Assembly: GCA_958295665.1 (NCBI GenBank)
Contig: OY282558.1
Location: forward strand, 65,522,789-65,586,788
Direction: 5' to 3'
DNA: 64,000 bases
From: Tipula vernalis
Lineage: Eukaryota; Arthropoda; Insecta; Diptera; Tipulidae
Below, in pieces: positions 34,161 through 46,170 of the stretch; position 1 is the first letter of the stretch, and each line of letters opens with the position of its first letter. The notes beneath the pieces were generated by a model. That model saw nothing but the letters and a program-made list of their open reading frames with translations. It ran no database searches and was not told the DNA's origin. The position numbers were made by a program, and so were the translations under genes.

Positions 34161-34526
34161 TCTTTGCCAAATCTTTTTCTTTCAATGCGTGCTTCGGTGG
34201 GCAGTAAATACTAGCAATACAAATATAACTACTTTTGGATTTGACAACAACAGCAGTTGCTTGTATTTCTTCCGTTTCATATTTTAACTCCTCATAGATA
34301 TGAATACTATTTCTAATTATAACAGCACTACCTCCTTTAGCAGTGTTTCCAGGGTGAATAGTGTGATATATTTGATAATTTTTAAATTTAATGATTGATT
34401 GTCTAGTGAAGTGTGTTTCCGTGATGAGACATCGATTTTTTCTGTGTCCAGGACCACTTGCAGTTCTTGTTGATGTTGCATCAGTCCATTGGCATTCCTA
34501 CATAAGATTCTTATATCTTTGACCAT
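34161..34526 (-). pseudogene. Jockey-like LINE ORF2, endonuclease N-part
   Basis: Minus frame MVKDIRILCRNANGLMQHQQ (34526 onward), typical AP-endonuclease start of Jockey elements, followed after frameshifts by IYCPPKHALKEKDLAK at the BEL junction. It overlaps the end of ORF1 by about 29 nt, as is common in Jockey elements. Confidence 0.8.
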
Positions 34527-36081
34527 TTTTTTGTTTAGGGATGGCTCCTTTAGTGCTGTACTCTAGTTTCTGTAATCGCTCTTCAAATGTATTTAGTCTG
34601 CTTAAAATTAATTTAAGTGTTTGACTTATATCGTCATTTTGAGCAGTTTTTCCTGGATTTCCGTTGCTCATCATTACTTGAGCATAAGTCATTTTACCAA
34701 ATTGTCCTTGAGTAGTTCCCGGCACTCTACGATTTTCTTCGGTTCGGTTCATCTTAACCGCTTGCTGCCTGAATAAACTTGGATTTTTAGCAATCACGTT
34801 CTTATTTTTGATGTTTTGCAGTTCAATAGCAACGCTGCATCCTCTGTACTTAGCCGGATAGTTTTCTCCACAGTGTACGTATTTAGGTTGAACGTTTTGA
34901 GCTTTTACACAATCTTTGGTATGATGTTTACCTAAACATTTGACACACCTGTTGCAATATTTTTGTGTATGTCCATAGGCTTGACATTGTTTACATTGTG
35001 GTATAAGCTTAGATCTTCTTAGAGGCTGAATAACCACTTTGCACCCTAAGATGTACTTAATTTGATAAATTTTTTCTAAATCTTTATCAGTATCGAAGAT
35101 CAACATAAATATGTTGAGAGGTACTTTGCCTCTCTGTTTTAGCTTAATCGATGCTTCAGTTGCCTTAAATCCTCTTGCTTTGAGGTCATCAATTATTTTG
35201 TCTGGTTTACACGTAGAGTGTAAGTTTTTAGCCATGACCCTAATTGGTCTGGTTTGTTTATCTTCAAACGTGTGCCAAGCACGTTTTTCTTCATTTAACA
35301 TTTTTGTCATTTTTCTGTATGTTTCAGAATCTTCTAAGTTTATTTTGATGGTGTTTCCATTCATCACCTTTGCATTAAACTTATCAGTAGCAGTTATTGT
35401 TTTTATTTTCTCATAGAGTACATCGTAGTCTTTGACTTCATCTATTACTATTGGTTTTGGTGGTGGAGGTATTTTTTTTGGTTGTTTCTGGGTAATATTT
35501 GGAACATCATCCTTTAATTGAGGTGGGGAGGGCATATTATTCCGTCTCCTTTTTTTTTCTCCCACCTTTAACTGTAATTCACTCAGTTTCTCGAGCTAGT
35601 TCTTCTTCATCCGTATGATACTCTTGTGGAGTTGTATTCTGGTTAGGAGTAGAACCGATGTCCTTCTTTGGCTTAAGAGCTTTAACTTCGTTTTCAAGCG
35701 TCTTCATACGCTCCTGCATCCATGCAATTGTAGCATTCAGTTGCTTGTTTATATTGTTGGCTTCAACTAATGCATTATTAGCTTTACATAATTCATTGAG
35801 AAGCTTTTCTTCGTTTGTAGAACGAGTTTTGTTGCTGCTGGCCCCAATGGAGGATACGCCACTTTGTTACCCCTCTGGAAGGGATGTGAAATATCCTTTT
35901 CTGTTTCAATCAATTGAGCTTGTTTATTCATCAACATGTCTTGGGATTGGTTAAAATAATTATGGTATAGCAATGGCTGGTCTCCCCCAGAATCCATGAG
36001 ACCGACCTCCAAAGAGGGTGGATTTACATGAGCAAAAGGTGTACCAACTGGAGTATTAGTTTCCATATTTGTTCTGCCCAT
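34498..36081 (-). pseudogene. Jockey-like LINE ORF1 (Gag-like nucleic-acid-binding protein)
   Basis: The main frame 35565-34498 (355 codons) has a pre-knuckle domain (ETYRKMTKMLNEEKRAWHTF, then TRPIRVMAKNLHSTCKPDKI) and Cys-His knuckles (CKQCQAYGHTQKYC, CVKCLGKHHTKDC). The N-terminal part lies at 36081-35767 (MGRTNMETNTPVGTPF...) and is separated from it by a frameshift near 35790 and a stop near 35596. The protein would bind element RNA; it is inactivated here. Confidence 0.8.
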
Positions 36082-36220
36082 TGCTCATTTATAGTGTACT
36101 GCACTCGCCTGCTTTACATCATTGCCCGGGTGTTACAACGTGGAGGTATACTAGACACATTTGGTGGTTTCTACATAGTTGCAGCGTTGGAATATAGACC
36201 ACGAGATACATGGCCATAGA
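36082..36220. other. Unassigned junction DNA
   Basis: Lies between the LINE 5' end and the gypsy relic. It could be LINE leader or gypsy gag; nothing specific is seen. Confidence 0.35.
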
Positions 36221-38122
36221 CGGTCAACCCCGACCCTATTGAGACGCACCCAACACCCAGATCAATTCATGAACCTCATTTGACAGACGTAAATTACGAA
36301 AATCCAACCGGTTCATATCAAGGTAACGATACATCATTACCATAACTAATATACCTCGTCAAGATGTCGCACCAATAAATATGTCCAATAACAGTATCAA
36401 TCCATCAACGTTGAGAGGTTTAAATCGAAAAAACTTACGTATCTGTTTTAATTGGGACGACGTAAGTCACTCCTTTCTACATTTTTCTTTACATCGTAAA
36501 CGATTTTGCTTCAAATGCAGTTATAAAGGTGTTAATGTCTCTGTCCGGAAGACGTTTCCCACGACCAAATGCATACTGGGAATTTGAGTATCCCGAGAGT
36601 TATATCGAAGTGCCAGAAATCCGACAGTGCGTGTTGCAGGATCCCGAACTGAACCAAATGAACACAAACAATTGGAAGTCGAATCCATAGATTCGGATGA
36701 CTCATTTCATTCAGCAAATTCCTTTGCACCCAGACTCGCATTTACTGTGCCGGGGCAGCCCCTTTTTCAATTTAAGGTGATGCCGTTTGTCCTGTGCAAT
36801 GCCCCTCAAGTTTAAAATATGCATTGTCGACAGCTTCTGTGCTGTTATTTCAATGTGAAGCTTGCAATAGTGAAATTGGTAGCGATTTGTTTCAGTTCGA
36901 TAGTCAAGATGTTGAAAAACTGATCGCCTATTTCTCACAAAAATTGAATGATGCTCATCAAAACTACTCTGTCACTAAGTTGGAGTACTGCTGCAACCGG
37001 CCAAACAGTGCAGTGGTTAAAGCTGCGGCGCTTGGATCAGGTGGTACCGGGTTGGAATCTCGACCCAGGGGCGAGATGCAAAAGGGATTTTTCATCATCT
37101 GATTACGATCGGTTATGAAGATGAACACATCTTTAACCCCCACCTACTTTCACATGCGATGCTATCCTCCACATAATCCAGTGGCCTAAACGCCGACCCA
37201 CTGGATATGCATCAGATAGCGGCGTTTATCAGGGATATAGATACCTATATCTCACGTAAGGAAATTTTCTAGGGATGCACAATAGGCCTCAATAGCCGCA
37301 GTGCTCTGGGCGACGAACACCCACTCTTATAAAAAAAAAAAAATTAAAAAAAAAGTTAGAGTGCTTCGCTGCAGTACAAAGTGTGAAGAAATTTAGATGT
37401 TATGTCGAAGGTTATAATTTCACGGTTATAACAGATCACGCCAGTTTACGAGTCTAAAATTGCAACCGTTTACCTTAGATATACAACACCCTGGATATTC
37501 TTTCTCGAGATTTTGAGCGTTGCGTTTGAAGTTCTTCACGATGATATTCATGTTTCCAAATTGATTTGAATTCTTTCTCACTTTGACGATCCGGTGTATC
37601 TTAATCTTCTCAATTCCTTAACATTAAACGAAACTATCGTTGCAATCTTCGGGTGATTAACACTAAAATATATTTTACCAATAAATTTGGAATCGATGGT
37701 CCAAATAACGAACTGCCCGTCTGAAAACTATATATTCCAAAACCATTAATCTCCGAATTAATTAGATTGCAGCGTTACTATTAGTGGCCTAAAATGTTCC
37801 AAAACATTTAAAGATTACATCAGCCACTGCGGCATGGCCATGGCAGCACTTCTACATAAATTTGTTGGGGTCTATGCGAAATGCTAACGCTGCTTTAATT
37901 TGTTAAACATTGGAAAGAGTCCTGAATCTATCTTAACGGACAATGGACCACAATTTTTATCTAAGATTTTTCAACATTTCCTTAAACGATTCGGAGTAAA
38001 ACACATCGGTACACTTCAATATTCACTACAAAGTAACGCCAGTGAAGGAGAAATTCGAACTATTGGAGCCTACATTGGTGGACCGTTGTTTGTAGGAGAT
38101 TGCCGCAGCTACGCTGGAACGC
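36221..38122 (+). pseudogene. Ty3/gypsy relic (Osvaldo-like), gag to integrase fragments
   Basis: Heavily decayed pieces in order: a gag stretch around 36262-36310 (CATTTGACAGACGTAAATTA, shared with 50.5 kb); a knuckle-like LHRKRFCFKCSYKGV (about 36500); RT SFHSANSFAP and FQFKVMPFVLCNAPQ (36690-36815); RNase H VKKFRCYVEGYN and VITDHASL (37380-37450); and integrase ESILTDNGPQFLSK (37900-38060). The RT piece still resembles the usual PFGLCNAPQ box, with G replaced by V. A SINE interrupts RNase H. The 107-bp satellite replaces everything after 38122. Confidence 0.75.
36996..37352 (+). mobile_element. tRNA-derived SINE
   Basis: Body of about 355 bp. The head has a box A-like AGTGGTTAAAGCTGC (about 37010) and a box B-like GGGTTGGAATCTCGACCC (about 37048), and it ends in an A-rich tail (37331-37352). 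Flanking duplicates AAGTTGGAGTACTGCTGCA (36977-36995) and AAGTTAGAGTGCTTCGCTGC (from 37353) form a diverged target duplication of about 19-21 bp. It interrupts the gypsy RNase H region exactly where the protein reading would otherwise run on. Its level of decay suggests an old copy. Confidence 0.78.
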
Positions 38123-38847
38123 TGGAAATGGGATTCTAAAATGATTTTTAAGCAAGTTCCGGAATATGGCCATCTGGGACCGAATTTCCTTATTTCTTAA
38201 CCGATCATGATGAAATTCAATACGGACGATGGAAATGGGATTCTAAAATGATTTTTGGGCAAGTTCCGGAATTTGGCCATCCCGGACCGAATTTCCTTTT
38301 TTCTTAACCAATCATCATGAATTTCGATATGTAAAATGGAAATGGGATTCTAAAATGATTTTTGAGCAAGTTCCGAATTATGGCCATCTGGGACCGAATT
38401 TCCTTATTTCTTAACCGATCATGATGAAATTCAATACGGACGATGGAAATGGGATTCTAAACTGATTTTTGGGCAAGTTCCGGAATTTGGCCATCTGGGA
38501 CCGAATTTCTTTTTTTCTTAACCAATCATGATGAATTTCGATATGTTCGATGGAAATGGGATTCTAAAATGATTTTTGGGCAAGTTCCGGAATTTGGCCA
38601 TCCGGGACCGAATTTCCTTTTTTCTTAACCAATCATGATGAATTTCGATATGTAAAATGGAAATGGGATTCTAAAATGATTTTTGAGCAAGTTCCGAATT
38701 ATGGCCATCTGGGACCGAATTTCCTTATTTCTTAACTGATCATGATGAAATTCAATACGGACGATGGAAATGGGATTCTAAACTGATTTTTGGGCAAGTT
38801 CCGGAATTTGGCCATCTGGGACCGAATTTCCTTTTTTCTTAACCAAT
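38123..38847 (+). repeat. 107-bp satellite array, left part
   Basis: Monomers start with TGGAAATGGGATTCTAAA at 38123, 38230, 38337, 38444, 38551, 38658 and 38765, an exact 107-bp period. Monomers 2-3-4 and 5-6-7 resemble each other position by position, giving a 321-bp higher-order unit. The last monomer is cut at 38847 by the BEL/Pao element. Confidence 0.95.
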
Positions 38848-39257
38848 TGTTGGAATTAAATAATAATCTTTCGATAGCTCGCAATAGCAATAATACAACA
38901 AAATTTTGTTTGTTTGTTTTTTATTATGTTTCGTTTTTACATATAAGTATTGTTAGGTTATGAGTTGTTTTACGTTTAGCGAATAACTTGAATCTGAAAA
39001 CTTAAGTTGTCTTTTCAATACGAAACAAAAAACAAAGAAAAAATGTGAGAGCGTAAAATTAGCTTACGCACACTCACACATAGAAAATTACGTGAATGTA
39101 ATAAGACAAAGACAATACTAATTCAAAATATAATATAATGTTATTAGCAGTGTACAAAATTGTCCCTTTTGCTCCACATTTCAACATTAGTGCGTTGTGC
39201 GTTCATATCTGAAAACACGATTTATGAACCCAAAAATACAAAAAACAAATTTCAACA
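38848..39257 (-). repeat. BEL/Pao 3' LTR
   Basis: Differences from the other LTR include TTTAGCG here for TTCAGCG there, and CTTAAGTTG for CTAAAGTTG. Confidence 0.92.
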
Positions 39258-39317
39258 TAACCGCCGCCCTTGAAAGGCTTGGCATTTCAAAAAATATAAT
39301 GAATTAAACATATGAGA
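39258..39317. other. BEL/Pao 3' untranslated stretch
   Basis: Short region between the pol stop and the 3' LTR; in minus sense it holds a CAAGGGCGGCGG purine-rich tract directly before the LTR, a candidate polypurine tract. Confidence 0.5.
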
Positions 39318-40580
39318 TTAAACTTCAATTGGAAGTTTGCAGATCTTGGTAATTGATCTCTTGAAGTTCTTCTTAATACCATCAACTACCATTTGTAGTT
39401 CTACTACTCTTACGTTACCATCTGAACCCGGAGTTGTTGATATCACAATTGACAACGGCCATTTGGCTGGCGAAATATTTTCTTGTACCAAGAGAACAAC
39501 ATCTCCGATTTTAACGTTTGATTTACTCGAAGTCCATTTTGATCGCGTCTGTAAATTATGTAAATACTCAAGCGAATAACGTCTCCAGAAAGACTCAACT
39601 AATTTACTCATTTCTTGCCATTTCGAAAGACGGCTTTCTTTAATGTCGTTATATGATGGTTCGGGAATGGTTGAGATAGGTCCTCCTGTTAAAAAATGAC
39701 CCGGAGTCAGTGGTTCTGGGTCAGAGGGATCGTTTGGCATGCAAGACAGCGGTCTAGAATTTAAGATCCCTTCTATTTGGATGACTATGGTACTGAATTG
39801 TTCGAAAGTTAGGATTTTATCTCGCGGGTCACGTTTAAAATGTGTTTTGAATGACTTTATAGAAGCCTCCCATAGGCCTCCAAAGTTGGGAGCTCGCGGA
39901 GGGATAAATTTCCAGTTTATTCGTTGTGTTGTGCAAAAATCATTAATTTCCAATTGTTTGGTTTGTGTATTGAAAAGATTGTATAGTTCTTGTAATTCAT
40001 TTCTCGCTCCGCGAAAATTAGTCGCATTGTCTGACCACATAGTTTGAATTGTGCCTCTACGACTAATGAATCTTTTCAAACACGCTATAAACGAGTCTGT
40101 GCTAAGACTTTGAACAATTTCTAGATGTACTGCTTTAGTACATAAGCAGACAAAACACGCTACGTACATTTTTTGCGGCAGTGCCTTACGGTTTATGGAC
40201 AATTTTATAGCAAAGGGACCGCAAAAATCCACGCCAGTATTGAGAAATGCTTTAAATGATTTAAACCGTTCAATGGGGAGATTTCCCATAATTTGTTGAG
40301 ATATCTTTGGTCTTATCCTAAAACAAGGTACACAAGAATGTACCGTCTGTTTTGCCATGTTTTTGCCATGTATAGGCCAATAACGTTGGCGGACTAAGGA
40401 CAGCAACAGCTGTGGACCTGCGTGGCAATTTTTCTTGTGTTCATACCTAAATATTAATTTTGTCAAATTATGTTTCGGTGGAAGCAGAATTTGATGTTTA
40501 ATATTATAGTCGAGAGTTGGTGCATTAGCCAATCTACCTCCTACAAGAACTATTCCATCGTTGTCTAAAAAAGGGTGCAA
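39318..40580 (-). pseudogene. BEL/Pao integrase part of pol
   Basis: A 420-codon frame: LHPFLDNDGIVLVGGRL-type start, HHCC region (HKKNCHAGPQ...CVPCFRIRP), core NTGVDFCGPFAIKL, MWSDNATNFRGA and PNFGGLWEASIKSF, so the D-D-E set is present. Then LTPGHFLTGGPIS, WQEMSKLVESFWRRY and KICKLPIEV at the end, as in other BEL/Pao elements. It overlaps the preceding frame, the shift falling near 40600. The integrase itself is unbroken. Confidence 0.88.
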
Positions 40581-41926
40581 AGTTTTAAGTGAACTTTTTC
40601 GATTAATCTCGTTTTCATTCGAGCTTTTATTTCATCGAAGAATGACTCACGTTGAACAATTTTTAACAACTCCAAAGTACTGTGTTCCAGCTCACTGACC
40701 GTCAAACTATCAGATTTTTTAGGAAGATTACGTTTTAAAGCGTTCACAAATCGCACTACATAAGCCATTACGCGAATCAATTTTTCTAGGGAATCGAAAC
40801 GTCCTATCAAATCACTAATAACGTTTGGTGTCGCAGTTGTAAGCAATACTGTGTGTTCTTGCTTAAGCTCAGAAACCGAATTATCGAAATCATTTAACGT
40901 CGCTGTTAGGATGGATTTATAACTATTCGTTTGGAGCATTTCAGGGCCGTGCCACCAAATGCGCAAATTACAAATGTCGCTTGGCATGATACCTCTTGTT
41001 ATGAGATCCGCTGGATTGTTTGAAGAGTCTATGTGTTTCCATGTCATATTAGATGTCAACTCTCGAATTTCGCTGACTCTGTTGGCGATAAATGTTTTTA
41101 ACTTATGTGGTGGAGTCTTCACCCAGCACAGCGTTATAGTCGAGTCTGACCACAAAATTACATCGTCAAAATGCAAATTTAGAGATTCAATGACAGATGA
41201 CGTCAATTTAGATAAAAGTAAAGCAGCTGAAAGTTCCAATCTTGGAAGCGAAAGGGTTTTTAAGGGTGCTACTCGTGATTTACTGCAGAGCAGGTTATTC
41301 GAAATGTTATTGTCACAGTCAATAGTTTTTATGTATAAACATGCGCCATAAGCCTTTTCCGAAGCGTCGCTATAGCCATGTAATTCTTTACGAATTATTT
41401 TATTCGTTTTTGTATGACCCATGACATTCCTATTGATGCGTACTTCGGATATTTTGTTTAATGTTGTTATGTAGTTGTTCCAGAGATCTTGGAGTTCACC
41501 CGAAATTAACTCATCCCACTCTATTTTCGATTCCCATAATTTCTGTATTATTATTTTTCCTGTTATTATAACTGGAGAAAGAAATCCTAATGGATCATAC
41601 AATTTCGAGATGTCAGAGACTATTGTTCGTTTTGTTACTGGGTTATTTATACCATAGATTGGGGGTTTAAAAACAAAATAATCCTCTTTTGGCTGCCATA
41701 GCAAGCCTAACGCCTTTACACAATCACCGAGACTGAATTCGTTAAATTTTAATTCCTCACGATCTTGAATAGGAATATTTTCTAACAGGCGAGGATCATT
41801 CCCACACCATTTGTGCAAATGAAAACCACCGTTATTTAGCATCTCAATCATCTGGTTTTGTAAATGTTTTGCTTGCTCGATGTCATCGCAACCGGTTATA
41901 AGGTCATCTACATAAAAATCTTTCAT
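40565..41926 (-). pseudogene. BEL/Pao RT C-part and RNase H
   Basis: A 453-codon frame starting KDFYVDDLITG (intact YVDD), then KLYDPLGFLSPVIITGKI, RNase H HGYSDASEKAYGACLYI, TLSLPRLELSAALLLS, LWSDSTITLCWV and NPADLITRGI. It is joined to the upstream frame by a one-base-type frameshift at about 42000 and to the integrase frame by another near 40600. Confidence 0.88.
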
Positions 41927-41994
41927 TGCAACCCTTGATGCTGTAGGATAGTTTGCGGATTCATCGAGAGCAAGTTGATTAAGAGCTCGGGTCG

Positions 41995-44619
41995 CTAAAT
42001 AGGGGCTGATGCTGTACCGTATGTTACGGTAGTAAGTTCATAGGTTTCAATTGGTTCGTTCGGGTTTTCTCGCCACAGTATTCGTTGCAATCGCGTTTGT
42101 GAATCATTTATTTTAATTTGTCGGTACATTTTAGATATGTCGCTTGACATAGTAAATCTATACGTTCTGAATCTCAACATTATGTCGAAAAGATTATCCT
42201 GTACAGTCGGACCGATAATCATAAGCTCGTTAAGTGATTTGTTGGACGATGTCTTTGCTGACGCGTCAAAGACTACCCGAAGTTTTGTTGAAGATGATGT
42301 AGGTTTTAATATGGCATGGTGAGGCATATAAAAGGTAGGTTTAACATTGTCTCTGTCATGGTTTATTGAATCCTTTGCCAGTTTCATATGTCCTAACCGC
42401 AAGTACTCGTTTATGAATTCCAGGTATGGCTGTTTTAATTCGTTATTAGTGCAAAGTTTACGCTCTAAATGATGAAATCTTTTTAAAGCGTTTAGTTTTG
42501 AATCTCCTAGACTCTCAGGGGATTCACGAAAGGGTATCGAAACTGTATATCGACCGTTCGCCTCACGTATTGTTGTTTGCACAAAATAAGATTCGCATCT
42601 TGTTTCTTCATCGGAAAGAAACCGTTTTGCAGGAATGTTTTCTATTTCCCAGAATTTTTTGACGGTTTGGTCAAGCTGTTCATTTGTACTCTGATTTTCC
42701 GTCATCAAAAAATTATATTCAACTTTCTGTTCGCATTTACCGAAAACAACCCATCCGAACATTGATTCCTGTACATTCGGGAATTTCGGTGAAAGTTGTA
42801 TACGTTTTGGTAACAGTATTTCTCGGAACATTTCAACACCAATTAGTATGTTAATTGGCGCTGCTACGTTAAAGAACTGATCAGCTAATTTAATGTTTTT
42901 GGGCAATTGCCAACGAGAAATGTCGAACGTATTTGATGGTAATCTGTCAGAGATTTTATTTGTTATTGCAAAATTCAATTTAACACTAAATCGTTTATAA
43001 TTCGAATGAACGACCGTAGTGATACTTTGCGAAATGGTTGACTTTAAACCGTTTATACCCTTAATTGTTAGATTATTATTCTCTCGGGAAATGAAATTTA
43101 ATTTTTCAACAAAATCTTCGCTTATAAAATTCGACTGGCTTCCAGAGTCGAGCAACGCTCTACATTCAATTAATTTCCCGTCACTATTTTCAACTGAAAC
43201 AATGGCTGTTGGGAGAATCGTCGTTTTCTCATAACGCTCACTGTTTAAGTAATAATTATCTGTCGATTCCGTCACCGTTTTATCAAGTGGCAATTGGGCC
43301 GCCTTGTTATCATCCCCTACAGGTTTAGTTTTGATCGTTTGATCAAAGTGTAATAAGGTATGGTGACGATTTCGACAAAGTTTACATCCCGACGATTTAC
43401 AATCTGAAACATGATGTTTGGGATGCAGACAATTGATGCAACAATTTAATGATTTCATTTTATCATATCGTTGTTGGGGTGTCAAGCTGAGAAATGTTGA
43501 GCAATTGAAATAGAGATGGTGTGATTTACCACAAATATCACACGTAGCGTTTACAGACGTTGTTGCTTTGTTTGCAAAAAATGTTGATTCTCGTTTAGGG
43601 TATGTTTTATTAAAAGATGTCTTTGAAAATGGTTTAGAATTTGTATGTAAGTTAGCATGGATTGGCATTTTAGTAGATACATTTTCAGTTTCACGTAATA
43701 CGCGACATTTTCGTTCAAGAAATTTAACGAATTTTTCCCAACTTGGGAGTTCATTTGGCTCAACAGTTTCTTCCCATTCACCACGAGTTATGTTGTCTAG
43801 TTTTTGAGTTACTAGTTTTAAAATTATTATTTGTGACAAATTGTCAAGTTCGAAACCACTGGCATTTAAGAAAGAAATGTGAGATAATGTACCGTTAAGA
43901 AGTTTTCGAAGTTCTGCCTCTTTCCGTTTGCTCACCATGTCCAAATCAATTAGTGCTTCAATATGTTTGTCTATTATTATGCGACGATCGTCATAAATTT
44001 TCGTTAAGGTATTCCATGCCTTTTCATACCCTGCTTTAGTCAACGTTATGTGTCCAATTGATGCTTTCGCGTCACCACGAAGCTTGTCCATTAAATATGT
44101 AAATTTAAGTACCTCATCAATCGAGTCCTTGTTATGAATTACTGCTGTATACGTGTCTCGAAAAATTGTCCATTGTGTAAGGTCACTTCCGTCAAAATAG
44201 GGAATTCTAATTTCAGGTAATTTCAGAGTTTGGGTCTGAATAATATTTTTAGTGCAATAACTTTCGTCTATTTCTACTTTATCCTCGTTATTTTGATCAT
44301 TTACGTTAGAATTGGAAATCAAACTAAGTTTCCCAAATAAATAATGAAAACGGTTTTCAAATTCGGCAAAAGATTCATGATAATCAGAAATCTCTCCTTC
44401 AGAAACTAATTCAACCAAACTATTTACAAGAGAATTAAAATCTACAAACGTTTTCTCAAGACTAACAATCCGACTACGACACTCGTGTTCATTTACTAGA
44501 CTATCCTCCTTTTTCAATAAATTTTCCACAATCGTCAATTTTGATTTTAATACACCAAATTTTTTGTTAAATTCTGATACAGCCGCATCTGCGGTTGTAG
44601 ATTTCAATTCAAATGACAT
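41995..44619 (-). pseudogene. BEL/Pao Gag, protease and RT N-part
   Basis: An 874-codon frame. Gag occupies the first ~330 residues (LPEIRIPYFDGSDLTQWTIF, DKLRGDAKASIGH). Knuckles follow at about 360-430 (CDICGKSHHLYFNC, CCINCLHPKHHVSDC, CKLCRNRHHTLLH). The protease motif is CRALLDSGSQSNFI. RT begins at about 770 (TKLRVVFDASAKT, SSDISKMYRQIK) and stops at 41995 within TYGTASAP, where one base is apparently missing. Everything else reads cleanly, so the element died recently or is only a sequencing-level step from intact. Confidence 0.88.
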
Positions 44620-45150
44620 TTTTTTTTTTTTAGAACTTCAAGTTACAAACACAAAGAAATAATTTTATAAAAGGAATTTCATTTAAGGTTATGTCGAAAT
44701 CTATCACAAATGTGTACCGAAATGTATACCGAAACTCAAATAAAATGCGCACAATATTGAAACATGGAGAAAAAACAATTCTGTACTTACAGGATTTGCT
44801 GAATCTGAACGTTTACTGATTTAAATAAATTGCCAAAACTTGGTGTACTGATCCACGCTGGTTTGATATATGTATAACACGTTCGTCTTCGAAAATCGTG
44901 CTTAATGTTTTCCTCGTTGTGTAAATCGAAATGACTGGGTCGTTTTCCCTCGCCATTTAACACTGGAATCTACAGGATAACACGTTCGATCGCTTTTCCG
45001 TTGTGTAAAATTGATTGTGTAATTTTGTATAAACACAGGTTATGTTTCCCGGCACGTGGAATTAGCACCGGTTGATTGAAAATTCACCTTTTGTCCAATA
45101 CTATACTCGTTAAATATTATGTAAAAATCCGCTTCGATGGACCAAAATTA

Positions 45151-45560
45151 TGTTGGAATTAAATAATAATCTTTCGATAGCTCGCAATAGCAATAATACA
45201 ACAAAATTTTGTTTGTTTGTTTTTTATTATGTTTCGTTTTTACATATAAGTATTGTTAGGTTATGAGTTGTTTTACGTTCAGCGAATAACTTGAATCTGA
45301 AAACTAAAGTTGTCTTTTCAATACGAAACAAAAAACAAAGAAAAAATGTGAGAGCGTAAAATTAGCTTACGCACACTCACACATAGAAAATTACGTGAAT
45401 GTAATAAGACAAAGACAATACTAATTTAAAATATAATATAATGTTATTAGCAGTGTACAAAATTGTCCCTTTTGCTCCACATTTCAACATTAGTGCGTTG
45501 TGCGTTCATATCTGAAAACACGATTTATGAACCCAAAAATACAAAAAACAAATTTCAACA
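45151..45560 (-). repeat. BEL/Pao 5' LTR
   Basis: Direct repeat of 38848-39257, in minus sense upstream of gag. The leader and primer site occupy 45150-44620. Confidence 0.92.
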
Positions 45561-46170
45561 CCAATCATGATGAAATTCAATACGGGCAATGGAAATGGGA
45601 TTCTAAAATGATTTTTGAGCAAGTTCCGGAATATGGCCATCTGGGACCGTATTTCCTTGTTTTTTAACCGATCATGATGAAATTTAATACGGACGATGGA
45701 AATGGGATTCTAAACTGATGTTTGGGCAAGTTCCGGAATTTGGCCAGCTGTGACCGAATTTCCTTGTTTCTTAACCAATCATGATGAATTTCAATATGTA
45801 GAATGGAAATGGGATTCTAAAATGATTTTTGAGCAAGTTCCGGAATATGGCCATCTGAGACCGAATTTCCTTGTTTCTTAACCAATCATGATGAATTTCA
45901 ATATGTAGAATGGAAATGGGATTCTAAAATGATTTTTGAGCAAGTTCCGGAATATGGCCATCTGAGACCGAATTTCCTTGTTTCTTAACCAATCATGATG
46001 AATTTCGATATATACAATGGAAATGGGATTCGAAACTGATTTTTGAGCAAGTTCCGGAATTTGGCCATCTGGGACCGAATTTCCTGGTTTTTTAACCGAT
46101 TATGATGAAATTCAATATGTACTATGGAAATTCTAAAATGATTTTCCGGAGAACTTCTGGAATATGGCAT
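45561..46170 (+). repeat. 107-bp satellite array, right part
   Basis: Monomer starts at 45590, 45697, 45804, 45911, 46018 and 46125, the same 107-bp period as the left part, resuming in phase after the CCAAT duplication. The last monomer is truncated and degenerate. Together with the left part the array has about 12 complete monomers. Confidence 0.93.

Larger units (their letters stand above)
34161..36081 (-). mobile_element. Jockey-like LINE, 5' portion
   Basis: Right-hand half of the LINE interrupted by the BEL unit. It carries the endonuclease start and the whole of ORF1. The 5' end was not located precisely; sequence right of 36081 shows no further LINE coding. Confidence 0.82.
38848..45560 (-). 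mobile_element. BEL/Pao retrotransposon inserted in the satellite
   Basis: LTRs of 410 bp (38848-39257 and 45151-45560) start TGTTG and end CAACA. They differ at about three positions. The 5-bp target CCAAT is duplicated at 38843-38847 and 45561-45565, and both flanks are the same satellite monomer. A primer-site-like TGGTCCATCGAAGCGGA lies just inside the minus-strand 5' LTR (about 45143-45127). One long gag-pol gene on the minus strand is nearly complete, with two frameshifts. Confidence 0.93.

Noticed and set aside
37003..37075. Possible tRNA gene
   Set aside because: Box A and B-like sequences are present, but the cloverleaf is not complete and a SINE body, A-tail and target duplication follow.
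38123..38847. CRISPR-like regular repeat
   Set aside because: Repeats are contiguous 107-bp monomers without spacers in a eukaryotic sequence; it is a satellite.
42137..42322. Plus-strand frames across the BEL/Pao body
   Set aside because: Antisense shadows of the gag-pol gene.
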